Shown here piece by piece: positions 1 through 7,299 of a stretch of 9,791 bases of DNA. The notes beneath the pieces are model-generated. The model saw only the letters and a program-made list of their open reading frames with translations, was not told the origin of the DNA and did not search any database. Numbering within the stretch: position 1 is the stretch's first letter; each line of letters opens with the position of its first letter. The DNA lies in NCBI GenBank assembly GCA_937928175.1, contig CALFVP010000064.1:1-9791 (forward strand), written 5' to 3'. This stretch comes from an uncultured bacterium. GTDB lineage: Bacteria > Spirochaetota > Brevinematia > DTOW01. Position numbers and translations under genes: made by a program.

Positions 1-1
1 A

Positions 2-211
2 ATAAGAGAATTACAGTTTTTGGAAGAACTTGAGAAAAGAAAGAAACAAATGAAAGAATTAGGAGTTGAAACTCAACCTCAAAGTAAAGAACAACCTCAA
101 CAAGAGATTCAATCTCAACAAGAGATTCAACCTCAACAAGAAATTCAATCTCAAAAACAAGTAGATCTACCTAAAGAAGAGAAAAAAGATACTAAAAAGA
201 AATCTAAATAA
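2..211 (+). CDS. C-terminal end of an unidentified protein with Gln-rich repeated tail (5' partial)
   Basis: This reading frame is open from the left edge to the TAA at 209-211, so it is the tail of a gene that begins outside the window. A TTG at 20 could be read as a start, but the frame has no stop upstream of it and TTG is probably an internal Leu codon. About 69 residues are visible. The first ~20 are charged and helix-like (Leu, Glu, Lys, Arg). Then comes a Gln/Glu/Pro/Ser stretch in which a six-residue unit (PQQEIQ or SQQEIQ) occurs three times with a degenerate fourth copy, and the protein ends in a Lys-rich tail (KKDTKKKSK). Such tails are usually disordered and are common at the ends of membrane-associated or nucleic-acid-contacting proteins. 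I do not recognise the family; the conserved part lies off the window. Confidence 0.7.
   Translation: MRELQFLEELEKRKKQMKELGVETQPQSKEQPQQEIQSQQEIQPQQEIQSQKQVDLPKEEKKDTKKKSK
95..166 (+). repeat. 18-bp in-frame tandem repeat, three copies plus a degenerate fourth
   Basis: Units start at 95, 113 and 131, each reading YCTCAACAAGARATTCAA, with a decayed fourth unit at 149-166. The copies differ mainly at the first base (C or T, giving Pro or Ser) and one third-position G/A. The length is a multiple of three, so copy-number change would keep the reading frame. It encodes the repeated Gln-rich hexapeptide in the tail of the partial gene above. Confidence 0.85.
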
Positions 212-290
212 AGAAAGCACAAAAAATAAAATTGTACCTCTCTAGAAAGGTGTAAAAGTAAAGAGTTTTTTACAAAAATAGTTTTATCTT

Positions 291-326
291 CTCTTTACAT
301 CTAAAAAATGTTTTTTGATGTGAGAG
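291..326. terminator. Hairpin in the convergent spacer, possible bidirectional terminator
   Basis: The spacer 212-358 lies between two converging genes and contains no credible ORF. A long hairpin folds here: CTCT (291-294) with AGAG (323-326), ACATC (297-301) with GATGT (317-321), and A6 (303-308) with T6 (311-316), with small bulges and a 2-base apex that would open somewhat. Being an inverted repeat it forms in transcripts from either strand. Neither side is followed by a clean uninterrupted T-run, so it is not a textbook intrinsic terminator. The left arm can instead pair with GTAAAGAG at 258-265, giving a competing stem (258-265 with 291-298). Position favours a role in ending or protecting the 3' ends of the upstream gene and of prs; the mechanism is inferred. 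Confidence 0.45.
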
Positions 327-358
327 TAGTTTAAGGGGGATATACTTAGGAAAGATTT

Positions 359-1306
359 TTATTTTTTTACGAATAATGAGCTTACGGAACTATTTGTATG
401 TATTCTAGATATAGCTTCTGCGAAAAGTTTATAAACGCTTAGAACTTTTATTTTAGGTAGCATTTTAGTTTCTGGTATTGGTATTGTATCGGTTACTATT
501 ATTTCGTCAATTTCTTCTGCAGAGAGTTTTTCTTTTGCGTCTTTTGATAGTACTGGGTGTGTTGCCATTACTATTACTTTTTTTGCTCCTTCTTCCTTGA
601 GTTTTTTTGCTGCTTTTGCTACTGTACCTCCAGTATCTATTATATCATCCGTTATTACTGCGTTTTTACCTTTAACTTCACCAACAAGGTTCATCACTTC
701 TGCTACGTTATAGTCTGATCTTCTTTTGTCTATTATTGCTATATTTAAATCCAAAAACGATGCTAGGAATCTTGCTCTTTTTACACCACCAGTATCTGGT
801 GATACTACAACAAAATCTTCAAGGTTTTCGTAATTTTCTTTTAAGTACTCTATAAAAACTGGAAAAGCGTATAGATGATCTACTGGTATATCGAAAAAGC
901 CCTGTATTTGATCTGCATGTAAGTCCATAGTTAGTACTCTGTTTGCTCCTGCTGTAGTTATTAAGTTTGCAACAAGTTTTGCTGTTATTGGTACTCTTGG
1001 TTCAGCTTTTCTGTCTTGTCTTGCGTATCCAAAGTACGGTATTACTGCAGTTATTCTTTCCGCTGATGCTCTTCTTAGAGCATCTATTAGTATAAGTAAT
1101 TCCATTAAGTTTTGGTTTGATGGATTACATGTTGATTGTATCACAAAAACATCGCTCCCTCTTATGCTTTCCTCAACTTTAACAAAAATTTCTCCATCTG
1201 CAAATTCCGTAATAAGTACTTTACCTAATTCAAGTCCCAAATATTCTGCTATTTTCCTTGATAAACTAACGTTGGATCTACCACTTAGTATTACAACATC
1301 GTTCAT
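359..1306 (-). CDS. prs: Ribose-phosphate pyrophosphokinase (PRPP synthetase)
   Basis: Transfers pyrophosphate from ATP to ribose 5-phosphate to make PRPP, the precursor for purine, pyrimidine, His, Trp and NAD synthesis; cytoplasmic. At 315 residues it is the usual length for the bacterial class I enzyme. Visible landmarks, in order: N-terminal LSGRSN; FADGE around 35-39; the catalytic flexible loop YFGYARQDRK at 91-100; the signature DLHADQIQGFF at 128-138; VVSPDTGGVKRAR at 167-179; and the PRPP loop DDIIDTGGT at 220-228, followed by the ATHPVLS segment. All expected active-site residues appear present. DTGGT in the PRPP loop differs slightly from the more common DTAGT. The ATG start matches the family N-terminus; no Shine-Dalgarno sequence precedes it. 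It stands alone, divergent from the permease cluster and convergent with the left-edge gene. Assignment is firm. Confidence 0.98.
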   Translation of the reverse strand: MNDVVILSGRSNVSLSRKIAEYLGLELGKVLITEFADGEIFVKVEESIRGSDVFVIQSTCNPSNQNLMELLILIDALRRASAERITAVIPYFGYARQDRKAEPRVPITAKLVANLITTAGANRVLTMDLHADQIQGFFDIPVDHLYAFPVFIEYLKENYENLEDFVVVSPDTGGVKRARFLASFLDLNIAIIDKRRSDYNVAEVMNLVGEVKGKNAVITDDIIDTGGTVAKAAKKLKEEGAKKVIVMATHPVLSKDAKEKLSAEEIDEIIVTDTIPIPETKMLPKIKVLSVYKLFAEAISRIHTNSSVSSLFVKK

Positions 1307-1308
1307 AA

Positions 1309-1321
1309 CTTAATTATTAAG
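1309..1321. promoter_or_regulatory. Perfect 6+1+6 inverted repeat next to the prs start
   Basis: CTTAAT-T-ATTAAG is a perfect palindrome around one central base, ending 2 bases upstream of the prs ATG in the prs/malF divergent spacer (1307-1389). Read towards prs it contains AATAAT, which could serve as a -10 element, but no good -35 lies at the right distance. It may be a protein-binding site, a small hairpin at the prs 5' end, or chance, since A/T-only palindromes are common at this base composition. Confidence 0.3.
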
Positions 1322-1353
1322 GATGATCAGAACGACTTTAAAATTTTTTTATC

Positions 1354-1382
1354 TTGAATGTTAGATTTATTTCATTTATCTT
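1354..1382 (+). promoter_or_regulatory. Weak candidate promoter for the malF-malG-GH15-amrS cluster
   Basis: TTGAAT (1354-1359) and TATCTT (1377-1382) are separated by 17 bases, each matching the sigma-70-type consensus at four of six positions. Transcription would start near 1389, almost at the ATG at 1390, giving a leaderless or nearly leaderless message. That fits the lack of a Shine-Dalgarno sequence before this gene. In such A/T-rich DNA this match could be chance. Confidence 0.3.
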
Positions 1383-1389
1383 TGTTTAT

Positions 1390-3504
1390 ATGAAGTTTTT
1401 CGTGAATAAGTATAGTTTTACTCCTTTAAAGAGAGTTTTTATTGCTGGGTTTTCGAGTTTGTTCTTACTGTTTCTTGTGTTAGGTATTCACTTTTCTTTA
1501 TTGGTTAATGCTATTGAAAATTTCAAAACGGAATCGATTGTTGCTGTTGTTATGAATACCTCAAAAATAGTATACGAAAAGTTTGGTAGTGACTTGGATG
1601 GTGTTAAAGAAAAAAAGTCTTGGCTTTCATTCCTTGATGAAGAAGATGAAGGAATGGGATTTGAATTGTTTGGTAGTAAAACCAAAAAAGAAACTGTAAA
1701 GAATAAATTTGAGTCTTCCCAGAAAAGCGATAGTAAACTTAAAGATTATTCGTTGGTTTTGGGGGAAATTGTTTCAAATTATGGTATGCCTAAGGATGAA
1801 AATGAACTTTTTTCTAAAAACCTTTACAATGTTGAGGTTATAGTAGGTGAAAAACTTGTTGCTTCTTCTGATCTTTCTTCTTTGGAAGTCCAAAGGATAA
1901 GTATAAATAACTTGTTTAGAGTAAAAAAGGATTCAACTGAAAATAATTTTATCGTTGAAGAGAGAAAAATTGGTTTTTTTCTAGGTTACGATAAGGTAAT
2001 TAAAGGATTCACATTTAAAGATAAGGATATTACAATTGGTGTAGGTTACATTGAGAAACCACCCATTGTGCCAGTAAATTCTTTAATATTGTTTTTGTTT
2101 GCTTCTTTGTTTATTTCTTTAGTGTTTTTGTTTTTGAAGTTTGTCCCAGAAAAGTATAGAGTTTACGTTGGAATTGTTTTTATTTTAGTTGTTTCTGTTT
2201 TTACTTACAATTTTTACTCTTACTCTATTGAAACTTTGGTTAAAGAAAATGCTGAGTTTGTTAAAGTTTTCTCTGAAGATTTATTTTATCACCTTTCTGG
2301 TAAAGGGTTAGAAATAGATAAAAATGATTTTCTGGAAAGTATATCCCAACCTGTAGGTGATATAAGATCAGTTAAGATTACAAGTGAAGGTGGTGGAACA
2401 GTTGTAGATTTTTCTTCACTTGCTTACTATTTGGATATATTTAGGAATGTTTTTGTAGGTTTTTTTATTTTTGCTTTTTTAGTTAGTATTGGGGTATTCT
2501 ATTATTTTGCTAAAGGTGGACTTGAAAAGTGGTTAAACGCGTTTTATAACTATAGTGTTGTTTATACTTTCATTTTAGTTGCGTTAGTTTTGGTTATTAC
2601 CTTGATTGGAATACCTTTTGTATTTACTATAATTATGAGTTTTACATCTCTTTCTAGGTATCTTTCGGATCTTAATTTGGCTAGACAATTTGTTGGCTTA
2701 CTGAATTACTCAGATATCTTGAACTTTAACCATATTCTAGCAAGGATAGGGTTTGAGTGGGCTCAAGAAGCTGTAGAAAAATCAAAATTTTTTGTTATAA
2801 ACTTTGGTAGTTTTTATGATGTACTTGTTAATACCTTTTTGTATACTTTTATATCTGTTTTATTGCAGTTAGTTTTGGGTATTACATTTGCTGTTATTCT
2901 TAATGACAGTAAAGTTAAGTTTAGAGGAATTTATCAAGTTTTGTTAATTATACCGTGGGTTGTTCCTACTTACATTAGTGCTTTGCTGTGGAGAGAGGCT
3001 TTAGGTCAATACGGAGTTTTTAAACAATTTTTTGATGCTATTGGTTTGGAAGGTTTTAATATCTATGCTAACAGTTCTGTTTACTTTCTATCGATATGTT
3101 TTGTTAGTGCTTGGTATGCTTTTCCTTTTATAATGATTGTTGCTTTAAGTGGATTACAAGGGATCTCTGAGTCTGTTAAAGATGCTGCTTTAATAGACGG
3201 TGCTGGTTGGTTTACCAGATTGTTTTCCATATACCTACCACTTATAAGACCTACACTTCTCCCTTCTATAGTTTTGTCATCTATATGGACTTTTAACAAT
3301 TTTAATATAGTTTACTTGTTTACAGGTGGTAATGATAGGTATGATATACTTATAACGAGGATATACGATTTTGTTTCGAGACCTGATTTAAGGGTATTTA
3401 CTTACGGTTACGCTGCTGCTTACTCAACTCTCGTTTTTGCTATACTGTTACTTTATATATTGGCTTTTGCTAAAATTACTAGACTTACCGAACGTAGTTA
3501 TTAG
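1390..3504 (+). CDS. malF: MalF-type sugar ABC transporter permease with large N-terminal sensor-like extension
   Basis: Inner-membrane permease of a carbohydrate ABC importer (CUT1, maltose/maltodextrin type), expected to pair with the MalG-type protein downstream. I start it at ATG 1390 (704 residues); an in-frame TTG at 1354 would add 12 residues, and neither start has a Shine-Dalgarno sequence. The C-terminal ~310 residues are an ordinary permease core. It holds several membrane helices and the ATPase-contacting loop, here DAALIDGAGWF...LPLIRP near 598-621 (DAA in place of EAA). Before it come about 375 extra residues: TM ~17-40, an extracytoplasmic stretch ~41-228 with a charged low-complexity linker at ~68-118, TM ~229-252, TM ~256-275, a second extracytoplasmic stretch ~277-348 and TM ~349-374. 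E. coli MalF has about 514 residues and its big loop elsewhere. Substrate is inferred from context; malE and malK are absent from the window. Confidence 0.9.
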   Translation: MKFFVNKYSFTPLKRVFIAGFSSLFLLFLVLGIHFSLLVNAIENFKTESIVAVVMNTSKIVYEKFGSDLDGVKEKKSWLSFLDEEDEGMGFELFGSKTKKETVKNKFESSQKSDSKLKDYSLVLGEIVSNYGMPKDENELFSKNLYNVEVIVGEKLVASSDLSSLEVQRISINNLFRVKKDSTENNFIVEERKIGFFLGYDKVIKGFTFKDKDITIGVGYIEKPPIVPVNSLILFLFASLFISLVFLFLKFVPEKYRVYVGIVFILVVSVFTYNFYSYSIETLVKENAEFVKVFSEDLFYHLSGKGLEIDKNDFLESISQPVGDIRSVKITSEGGGTVVDFSSLAYYLDIFRNVFVGFFIFAFLVSIGVFYYFAKGGLEKWLNAFYNYSVVYTFILVALVLVITLIGIPFVFTIIMSFTSLSRYLSDLNLARQFVGLLNYSDILNFNHILARIGFEWAQEAVEKSKFFVINFGSFYDVLVNTFLYTFISVLLQLVLGITFAVILNDSKVKFRGIYQVLLIIPWVVPTYISALLWREALGQYGVFKQFFDAIGLEGFNIYANSSVYFLSICFVSAWYAFPFIMIVALSGLQGISESVKDAALIDGAGWFTRLFSIYLPLIRPTLLPSIVLSSIWTFNNFNIVYLFTGGNDRYDILITRIYDFVSRPDLRVFTYGYAAAYSTLVFAILLLYILAFAKITRLTERSY

Positions 3505-3515
3505 TGGGGTGGGTT

Positions 3516-4349
3516 ATGAAAAAAGTAAACTACTTTTTTATTCAAATTGTTCTAATTTTATCGGTTTTTGTGCTTTTATTACCGATTTTTTGGGTAGTTC
3601 TCGTATCCTTTTATTCAAAAGATGTTATTAGATCTGTATTTTCCGAGATACTAAAGGGTAACTTTCACTTGGGTGATTTAACTCTCTCAAACTATGTTTA
3701 TATTCTAAGTGATCCTAACTTTTTGAGATGGTTACTTAACAGTGTTATTGTTGCTGGTAGTGTTGCATTTGTAAGTACTTTTATTGGGTTTATGGCTGGA
3801 TACGGTATATCAAGGTACAATTTCCCAGGTAAAAAACCTTTTTTGATTTCTCTTTTAGCTACTCAGTTGTTTCCTATTGCTATGATGATAGTGCCATTCT
3901 TAGTTATAGCTTCCATACTAAACATTATAGGAACACTTTATGGGCTTTCGCTTGCTTACCTTGCAACAACTTTACCTTTTTCAATATGGATTCTTAAAGG
4001 TTTTTTTGATACTGTCCCAACTGATATGGAAGAAGCAGCAGAAGTTGATGGTGCTAACTTGTTGCAGCTCATCGCTTACGTACTCATACCTGTAGCAAGA
4101 CCAGCTTTAGCTACCTCTCTGATATTCTCTTTCGTAACTTGTTGGAATGAGTATGCTATCTCATTCGTTTTCCTATCAGATGTATCTCTTTACACGTTAC
4201 CACCTGGTATAAAATCTATGCTTGATAATAACGATCTTTCAGGATTTTCTGCTGCCGTTGTACTAGTCTCTATACCAGTTGTACTTCTGTTTATGTATAT
4301 AAGAAAAGAACTTGTTGAAAGTGTTACCTTGGGAGCTGTAAAAGAGTAA
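3516..4349 (+). CDS. malG: MalG-type sugar ABC transporter permease
   Basis: Second permease subunit of the maltodextrin-type (CUT1) importer, forming the channel with the protein upstream. The ATG at 3516 gives 277 residues, close to the E. coli MalG length. It is preceded 5 bases away by G-rich GGGGT (3506-3510), which can pair with the 16S tail using a G-U pair. A GTG at 3504 overlapping the malF stop would add only four residues. Visible features: an N-terminal membrane helix ~11-30, further helices through the BPD_transp_1 region, a complete EAA loop (EEAAEVDGANLLQ...LIPVARP, ~172-196) that docks on the ATPase, a CWNEY segment, and the C-terminal TLGAVKE ending typical of MalG. The gene follows malF by 11 bases and precedes the GH15 gene by 5, so the three are surely co-transcribed. 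Confidence 0.95.
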   Translation: MKKVNYFFIQIVLILSVFVLLLPIFWVVLVSFYSKDVIRSVFSEILKGNFHLGDLTLSNYVYILSDPNFLRWLLNSVIVAGSVAFVSTFIGFMAGYGISRYNFPGKKPFLISLLATQLFPIAMMIVPFLVIASILNIIGTLYGLSLAYLATTLPFSIWILKGFFDTVPTDMEEAAEVDGANLLQLIAYVLIPVARPALATSLIFSFVTCWNEYAISFVFLSDVSLYTLPPGIKSMLDNNDLSGFSAAVVLVSIPVVLLFMYIRKELVESVTLGAVKE

Positions 4350-4354
4350 ATTGT

Positions 4355-6223
4355 ATGGTTTGTAAAAGGTATTTTTTACTTGGATGTTTGGTTTTGATAT
4401 CTTTAAACTTGGTTTTACCTAATAAATCCTTCTCCCAGAAAAGAGATTTTAATATGCTTATAAGTGCTAATGGTTTTTCAGCAGTTGTATTTTCAACACT
4501 TAAAAAGAAAATAGTTGCTTTTTACCCTTCAATTTACCGTAAATACGATGATAAATCAAAAGATAACTTTTCTATATTAAGGTCACTGGATTATAAAATA
4601 ACAGTTAATGAAGAATCGTTTTTCTTGAGTGAGTCTAAGATAGTTAATGTTGATTATATACAAGGTAGTGGTATAATTAGTGTTAAATTCTCGCATGAGA
4701 TTGCAGATGTTTTTATGTATATTTTTTCTTCGTTTAACCTAAATTATCCTTCTTTTGTTGTTAAGATGGAAATAAAACCTAAGAAAAAGGGAATAATAGA
4801 GATAACAAGGTCTATTAGTTTTTCTGGTAGGCAACCTATAACTTCGTACGATAACGAAAACCAGTACATTAATACAGAGTACGGTACTGTACTATTTTAC
4901 TTTAAGGAAGTAACCAAAAAAGATATTGAATTTTCTTTGTACGATTTAGTAGTTTTAACAAAAGATCTTGAAAAATCATTGAAGGTTGCAAATTACTACT
5001 ATTCGAGTTTCTTTGATCCTCTCGAAGAAGAAATAAAATTTTGGGAAAATTGGCATTCTACTACTAAGTTACCACCTGGTTTAAGTAAAGAACAAGTTAA
5101 ACTTTATAAACAATCTCTTGTTTTTATTAAGATGGGACAGGTTAGAGAAGAAGGTAAAGGTTACGGACAAATTTTGGCTTCTCTTACTACAGGTAATTGG
5201 AATATTGCATGGGTTAGAGATGGTGTTTATTCTATAGTTGCTCTTGTAAAATCTGGCCATTTTAAAGAAGCTAAGGATGCTTTAACTTTCTTTTTAGAAG
5301 CAGATTCAGGGTACTATAAATCTTACGTTTTGGATGGTAAAGATTGGGGAGTAGGTGTTGATTATAAAATTTCTGTTTGTAGATACTACGGTAACGGAAA
5401 AGAAGAATCAGATGACAATGGTAATGGGGTTAATATAGAACTTGATGGGTTTGGTATGTTTTTATGGGCTTTTTCCGAGTATGTTAATGCTACAGGTGAT
5501 AAAGAGTTTTTAGATAAATATTTTAATACTGTTGATGAGTTAGTCATTTACCCTATAATATACAATATTGATACTAACCTTAACATAATAAGACCAGAAT
5601 CTGGACCATGGGAAAGACATATAAAAGACAATGGGTACGATGGTGCAAAAAGATTTACTTATACAACCGTTATGGCTATAAAAGGATTAAAAGAAATTAG
5701 TAAAGTTTTTGAAAAGTTTGGTAAAAAATCAAAATGGGACTTGGAGAAGTATGTCAAACTTTTATTGGAAGGGTTGAATAGTAATCTCGTTGATAAAGAG
5801 AAAAAAATATTGGTTGGTTCTTATGAACATTTTGTAAAGAAAGGTTATCCTTGGTATGTTGATGGTGCTACTGTTGAAGCAATAAACTTCGATTTTGTTC
5901 CAAGAGAGGTTGCTGTTAATACTCTTAAGTCCTTCGAAGAAAACTTACTTATCAAAGGAAGAAGAGGGTATAAAAGAAACCTTGATGGTGGTTGGTATGA
6001 TAACCAAGAATGGGTTATAGTAAACCTTAGGGTTGCACTTGCTTACAAAAAAATTGGTTACAAGAAAGAGGCAGAAGAGTTAATTTTAAGAATCCAAAAT
6101 AAAGCTTTGAATTCATTTTGTATGATACCTGAACTTTTTGATGAAAAAGATGAATCTTTTAAGGGAGCTGTACCAATGCTTGGATTTGGTGCAGGAGCTT
6201 ATATACTCTTTTTCATGGATTGA
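4355..6223 (+). CDS. Exported GH15-family glucoamylase/glucodextranase-like glycoside hydrolase
   Basis: Predicted to cleave glucose from the ends of alpha-glucans outside the cytoplasm, supplying the importer encoded just upstream. The 622-residue product starts with a signal peptide: basic KR at 4-5, a hydrophobic run to ~21, probable cleavage after SFS at ~27. Residues ~30-230 look beta-rich, as in the N-terminal sandwich domain of prokaryotic GH15 enzymes. From ~240 on is the (alpha/alpha)6-barrel type catalytic part: WVRDG (286-290) as the substrate-site WxRD motif, PESGPWERH (414-422) with Glu420 as likely general acid, and NQEW (550-553) with Glu552 as candidate base, judged by position relative to known glucoamylases. 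GH15 is fairly clear; whether it prefers alpha-1,4, alpha-1,6 or trehalose-type linkages cannot be read from sequence. It has no Shine-Dalgarno sequence and may depend on translation of malG, 5 bases upstream. Confidence 0.85.
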   Translation: MVCKRYFLLGCLVLISLNLVLPNKSFSQKRDFNMLISANGFSAVVFSTLKKKIVAFYPSIYRKYDDKSKDNFSILRSLDYKITVNEESFFLSESKIVNVDYIQGSGIISVKFSHEIADVFMYIFSSFNLNYPSFVVKMEIKPKKKGIIEITRSISFSGRQPITSYDNENQYINTEYGTVLFYFKEVTKKDIEFSLYDLVVLTKDLEKSLKVANYYYSSFFDPLEEEIKFWENWHSTTKLPPGLSKEQVKLYKQSLVFIKMGQVREEGKGYGQILASLTTGNWNIAWVRDGVYSIVALVKSGHFKEAKDALTFFLEADSGYYKSYVLDGKDWGVGVDYKISVCRYYGNGKEESDDNGNGVNIELDGFGMFLWAFSEYVNATGDKEFLDKYFNTVDELVIYPIIYNIDTNLNIIRPESGPWERHIKDNGYDGAKRFTYTTVMAIKGLKEISKVFEKFGKKSKWDLEKYVKLLLEGLNSNLVDKEKKILVGSYEHFVKKGYPWYVDGATVEAINFDFVPREVAVNTLKSFEENLLIKGRRGYKRNLDGGWYDNQEWVIVNLRVALAYKKIGYKKEAEELILRIQNKALNSFCMIPELFDEKDESFKGAVPMLGFGAGAYILFFMD

Positions 6224-6285
6224 AGTTTACTGTATTTTTATGCTGTTTGATTGTTAGGTTTGGATGTTGTATATTTATACTAGTT

Positions 6286-7299
6286 ATGACAAAAACGCTT
6301 GCTAGATGGTGGAAAGTAGAAAATGATAAAGTGAGATGTCTTTTATGTCCAAGGTACTGTATTATAGGTAACGGTCAAACTGGTTTTTGTTTTATAAGGA
6401 AAAATGAAAACGGAAAACTTTACTCTTTAGGTTATTCAAACCCTGTAGCAATTAATATTGATCCTGTTGAGAAAAAACCTCTTTTTCATTTTTTACCTTC
6501 AACTACTATTTTGTCTTTAGGTACAGCAGGGTGTAATATGGGGTGTTTGTTTTGTCAAAACTGGGATATATCAAAAGCCAAAATTGACCATGTACGAAGT
6601 ATTTATGTTCCTCCAGATAAACTAGTCCAGTTAGCAATTGAGTACGGTTGTCCAAGTATTGCCTTTACTTACAATGAACCAACTATAATATCGGAATACG
6701 TTATTGATACTGCAAAAATAGCAAAAAAAAATGGAATAAGAATAGTAATGGTTTCTAATGGGTACATATCTAAAGAAGCGTTTTACGATGTTTATGAGCA
6801 TGTTGATGCTGCTAATATTGATCTTAAAGCCATTACAGAAACTTTCTATCAAAAAGTAACTTTATCTCACTTGGAACCTGTAAAAGAAACTTTAAAACGT
6901 TTGAAAGAAATCGGTAAAGTTTGGTTTGAAATAACAAACCTTATAATTCCCACTCTCAACGATAGCACAGAAGAAATAAAAGAGTTATGTGATTGGATTT
7001 TAGATAATCTTGGAGATAGTGTACCTCTACATTTTACTTCATTTCATCCAGATTACAAATTGTTAAATTTACCTAAAACACCAAAACAAAAACTTATAGA
7101 AGCTAGAAATATAGCAATTTCTAAAGGTATGAAGTACGTTTATACTGGAAATGTTTGGTTTGAAGAAGGTAGTACTACTTTTTGCCCAAATTGTAAGAAG
7201 TCACTTATAGTAAGATCTTGGCATGAAGTTATGATGGATAAGGTAAAAGATGGTAAATGTCCCTATTGCGGTACAAAAATAGAAGGTGTATGGAGCTAA
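6286..7299 (+). CDS. amrS: AmmeMemoRadiSam-system radical SAM enzyme (AmrS-like, PflA-related)
   Basis: A cytoplasmic radical S-adenosylmethionine enzyme of the AmrS family, often found with Memo-like and AMMECR1-like partners; its reaction is not firmly established to my knowledge. Starting at ATG 6286 the protein has 337 residues. Landmarks: N-terminal Cys cluster CLLCPRYC (18-25) plus Cys35; EKKPLFHFLP (62-71); the [4Fe-4S] motif C83-x3-C87-x2-C90 (CNMGCLFC, then QNW); TYNEPT (128-133); FHPDY (253-257); YTGNVW (286-291); and a C-terminal CPNC (300-303)/CPYC (325-328) pair that looks zinc-binding and ends in EGVW, as usual for the family. An in-frame TTG at 6220 overlaps the GH15 stop and would add 22 hydrophobic, Cys-rich residues unlike the family, so I reject that start. 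No Memo or AMMECR1 gene is in the window. It probably rides on the sugar operon. Confidence 0.92.
   Translation: MTKTLARWWKVENDKVRCLLCPRYCIIGNGQTGFCFIRKNENGKLYSLGYSNPVAINIDPVEKKPLFHFLPSTTILSLGTAGCNMGCLFCQNWDISKAKIDHVRSIYVPPDKLVQLAIEYGCPSIAFTYNEPTIISEYVIDTAKIAKKNGIRIVMVSNGYISKEAFYDVYEHVDAANIDLKAITETFYQKVTLSHLEPVKETLKRLKEIGKVWFEITNLIIPTLNDSTEEIKELCDWILDNLGDSVPLHFTSFHPDYKLLNLPKTPKQKLIEARNIAISKGMKYVYTGNVWFEEGSTTFCPNCKKSLIVRSWHEVMMDKVKDGKCPYCGTKIEGVWS

Noticed and set aside
1488..1685. 65-codon ORF on the - strand inside malF
   Set aside because: Lies wholly opposite the well-supported malF frame, has no recognisable motif or Shine-Dalgarno sequence, and its Ser/Pro-rich translation is what an antisense of a Lys/Glu-rich linker gives.
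3081..3299. 72-codon ORF on the - strand inside malF
   Set aside because: Antisense to the conserved permease core, including its EAA loop; no family features of its own.
3437..3631. 64-codon + strand ORF across the malF/malG junction
   Set aside because: Out-of-frame overlap of two strong genes; its hydrophobic, Cys-rich look comes from reading membrane-protein codons in another frame.
4355..4450. LLGC near residues 8-11 of the GH15 protein as a lipoprotein lipobox
   Set aside because: The Cys falls near the beginning of the hydrophobic stretch, leaving too short an h-region before it; a standard signal peptide cleaved after SFS fits better.
6631..6852. 73-codon ORF on the - strand inside the radical SAM gene
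   Set aside because: Antisense to conserved motifs of that gene, with no independent support.
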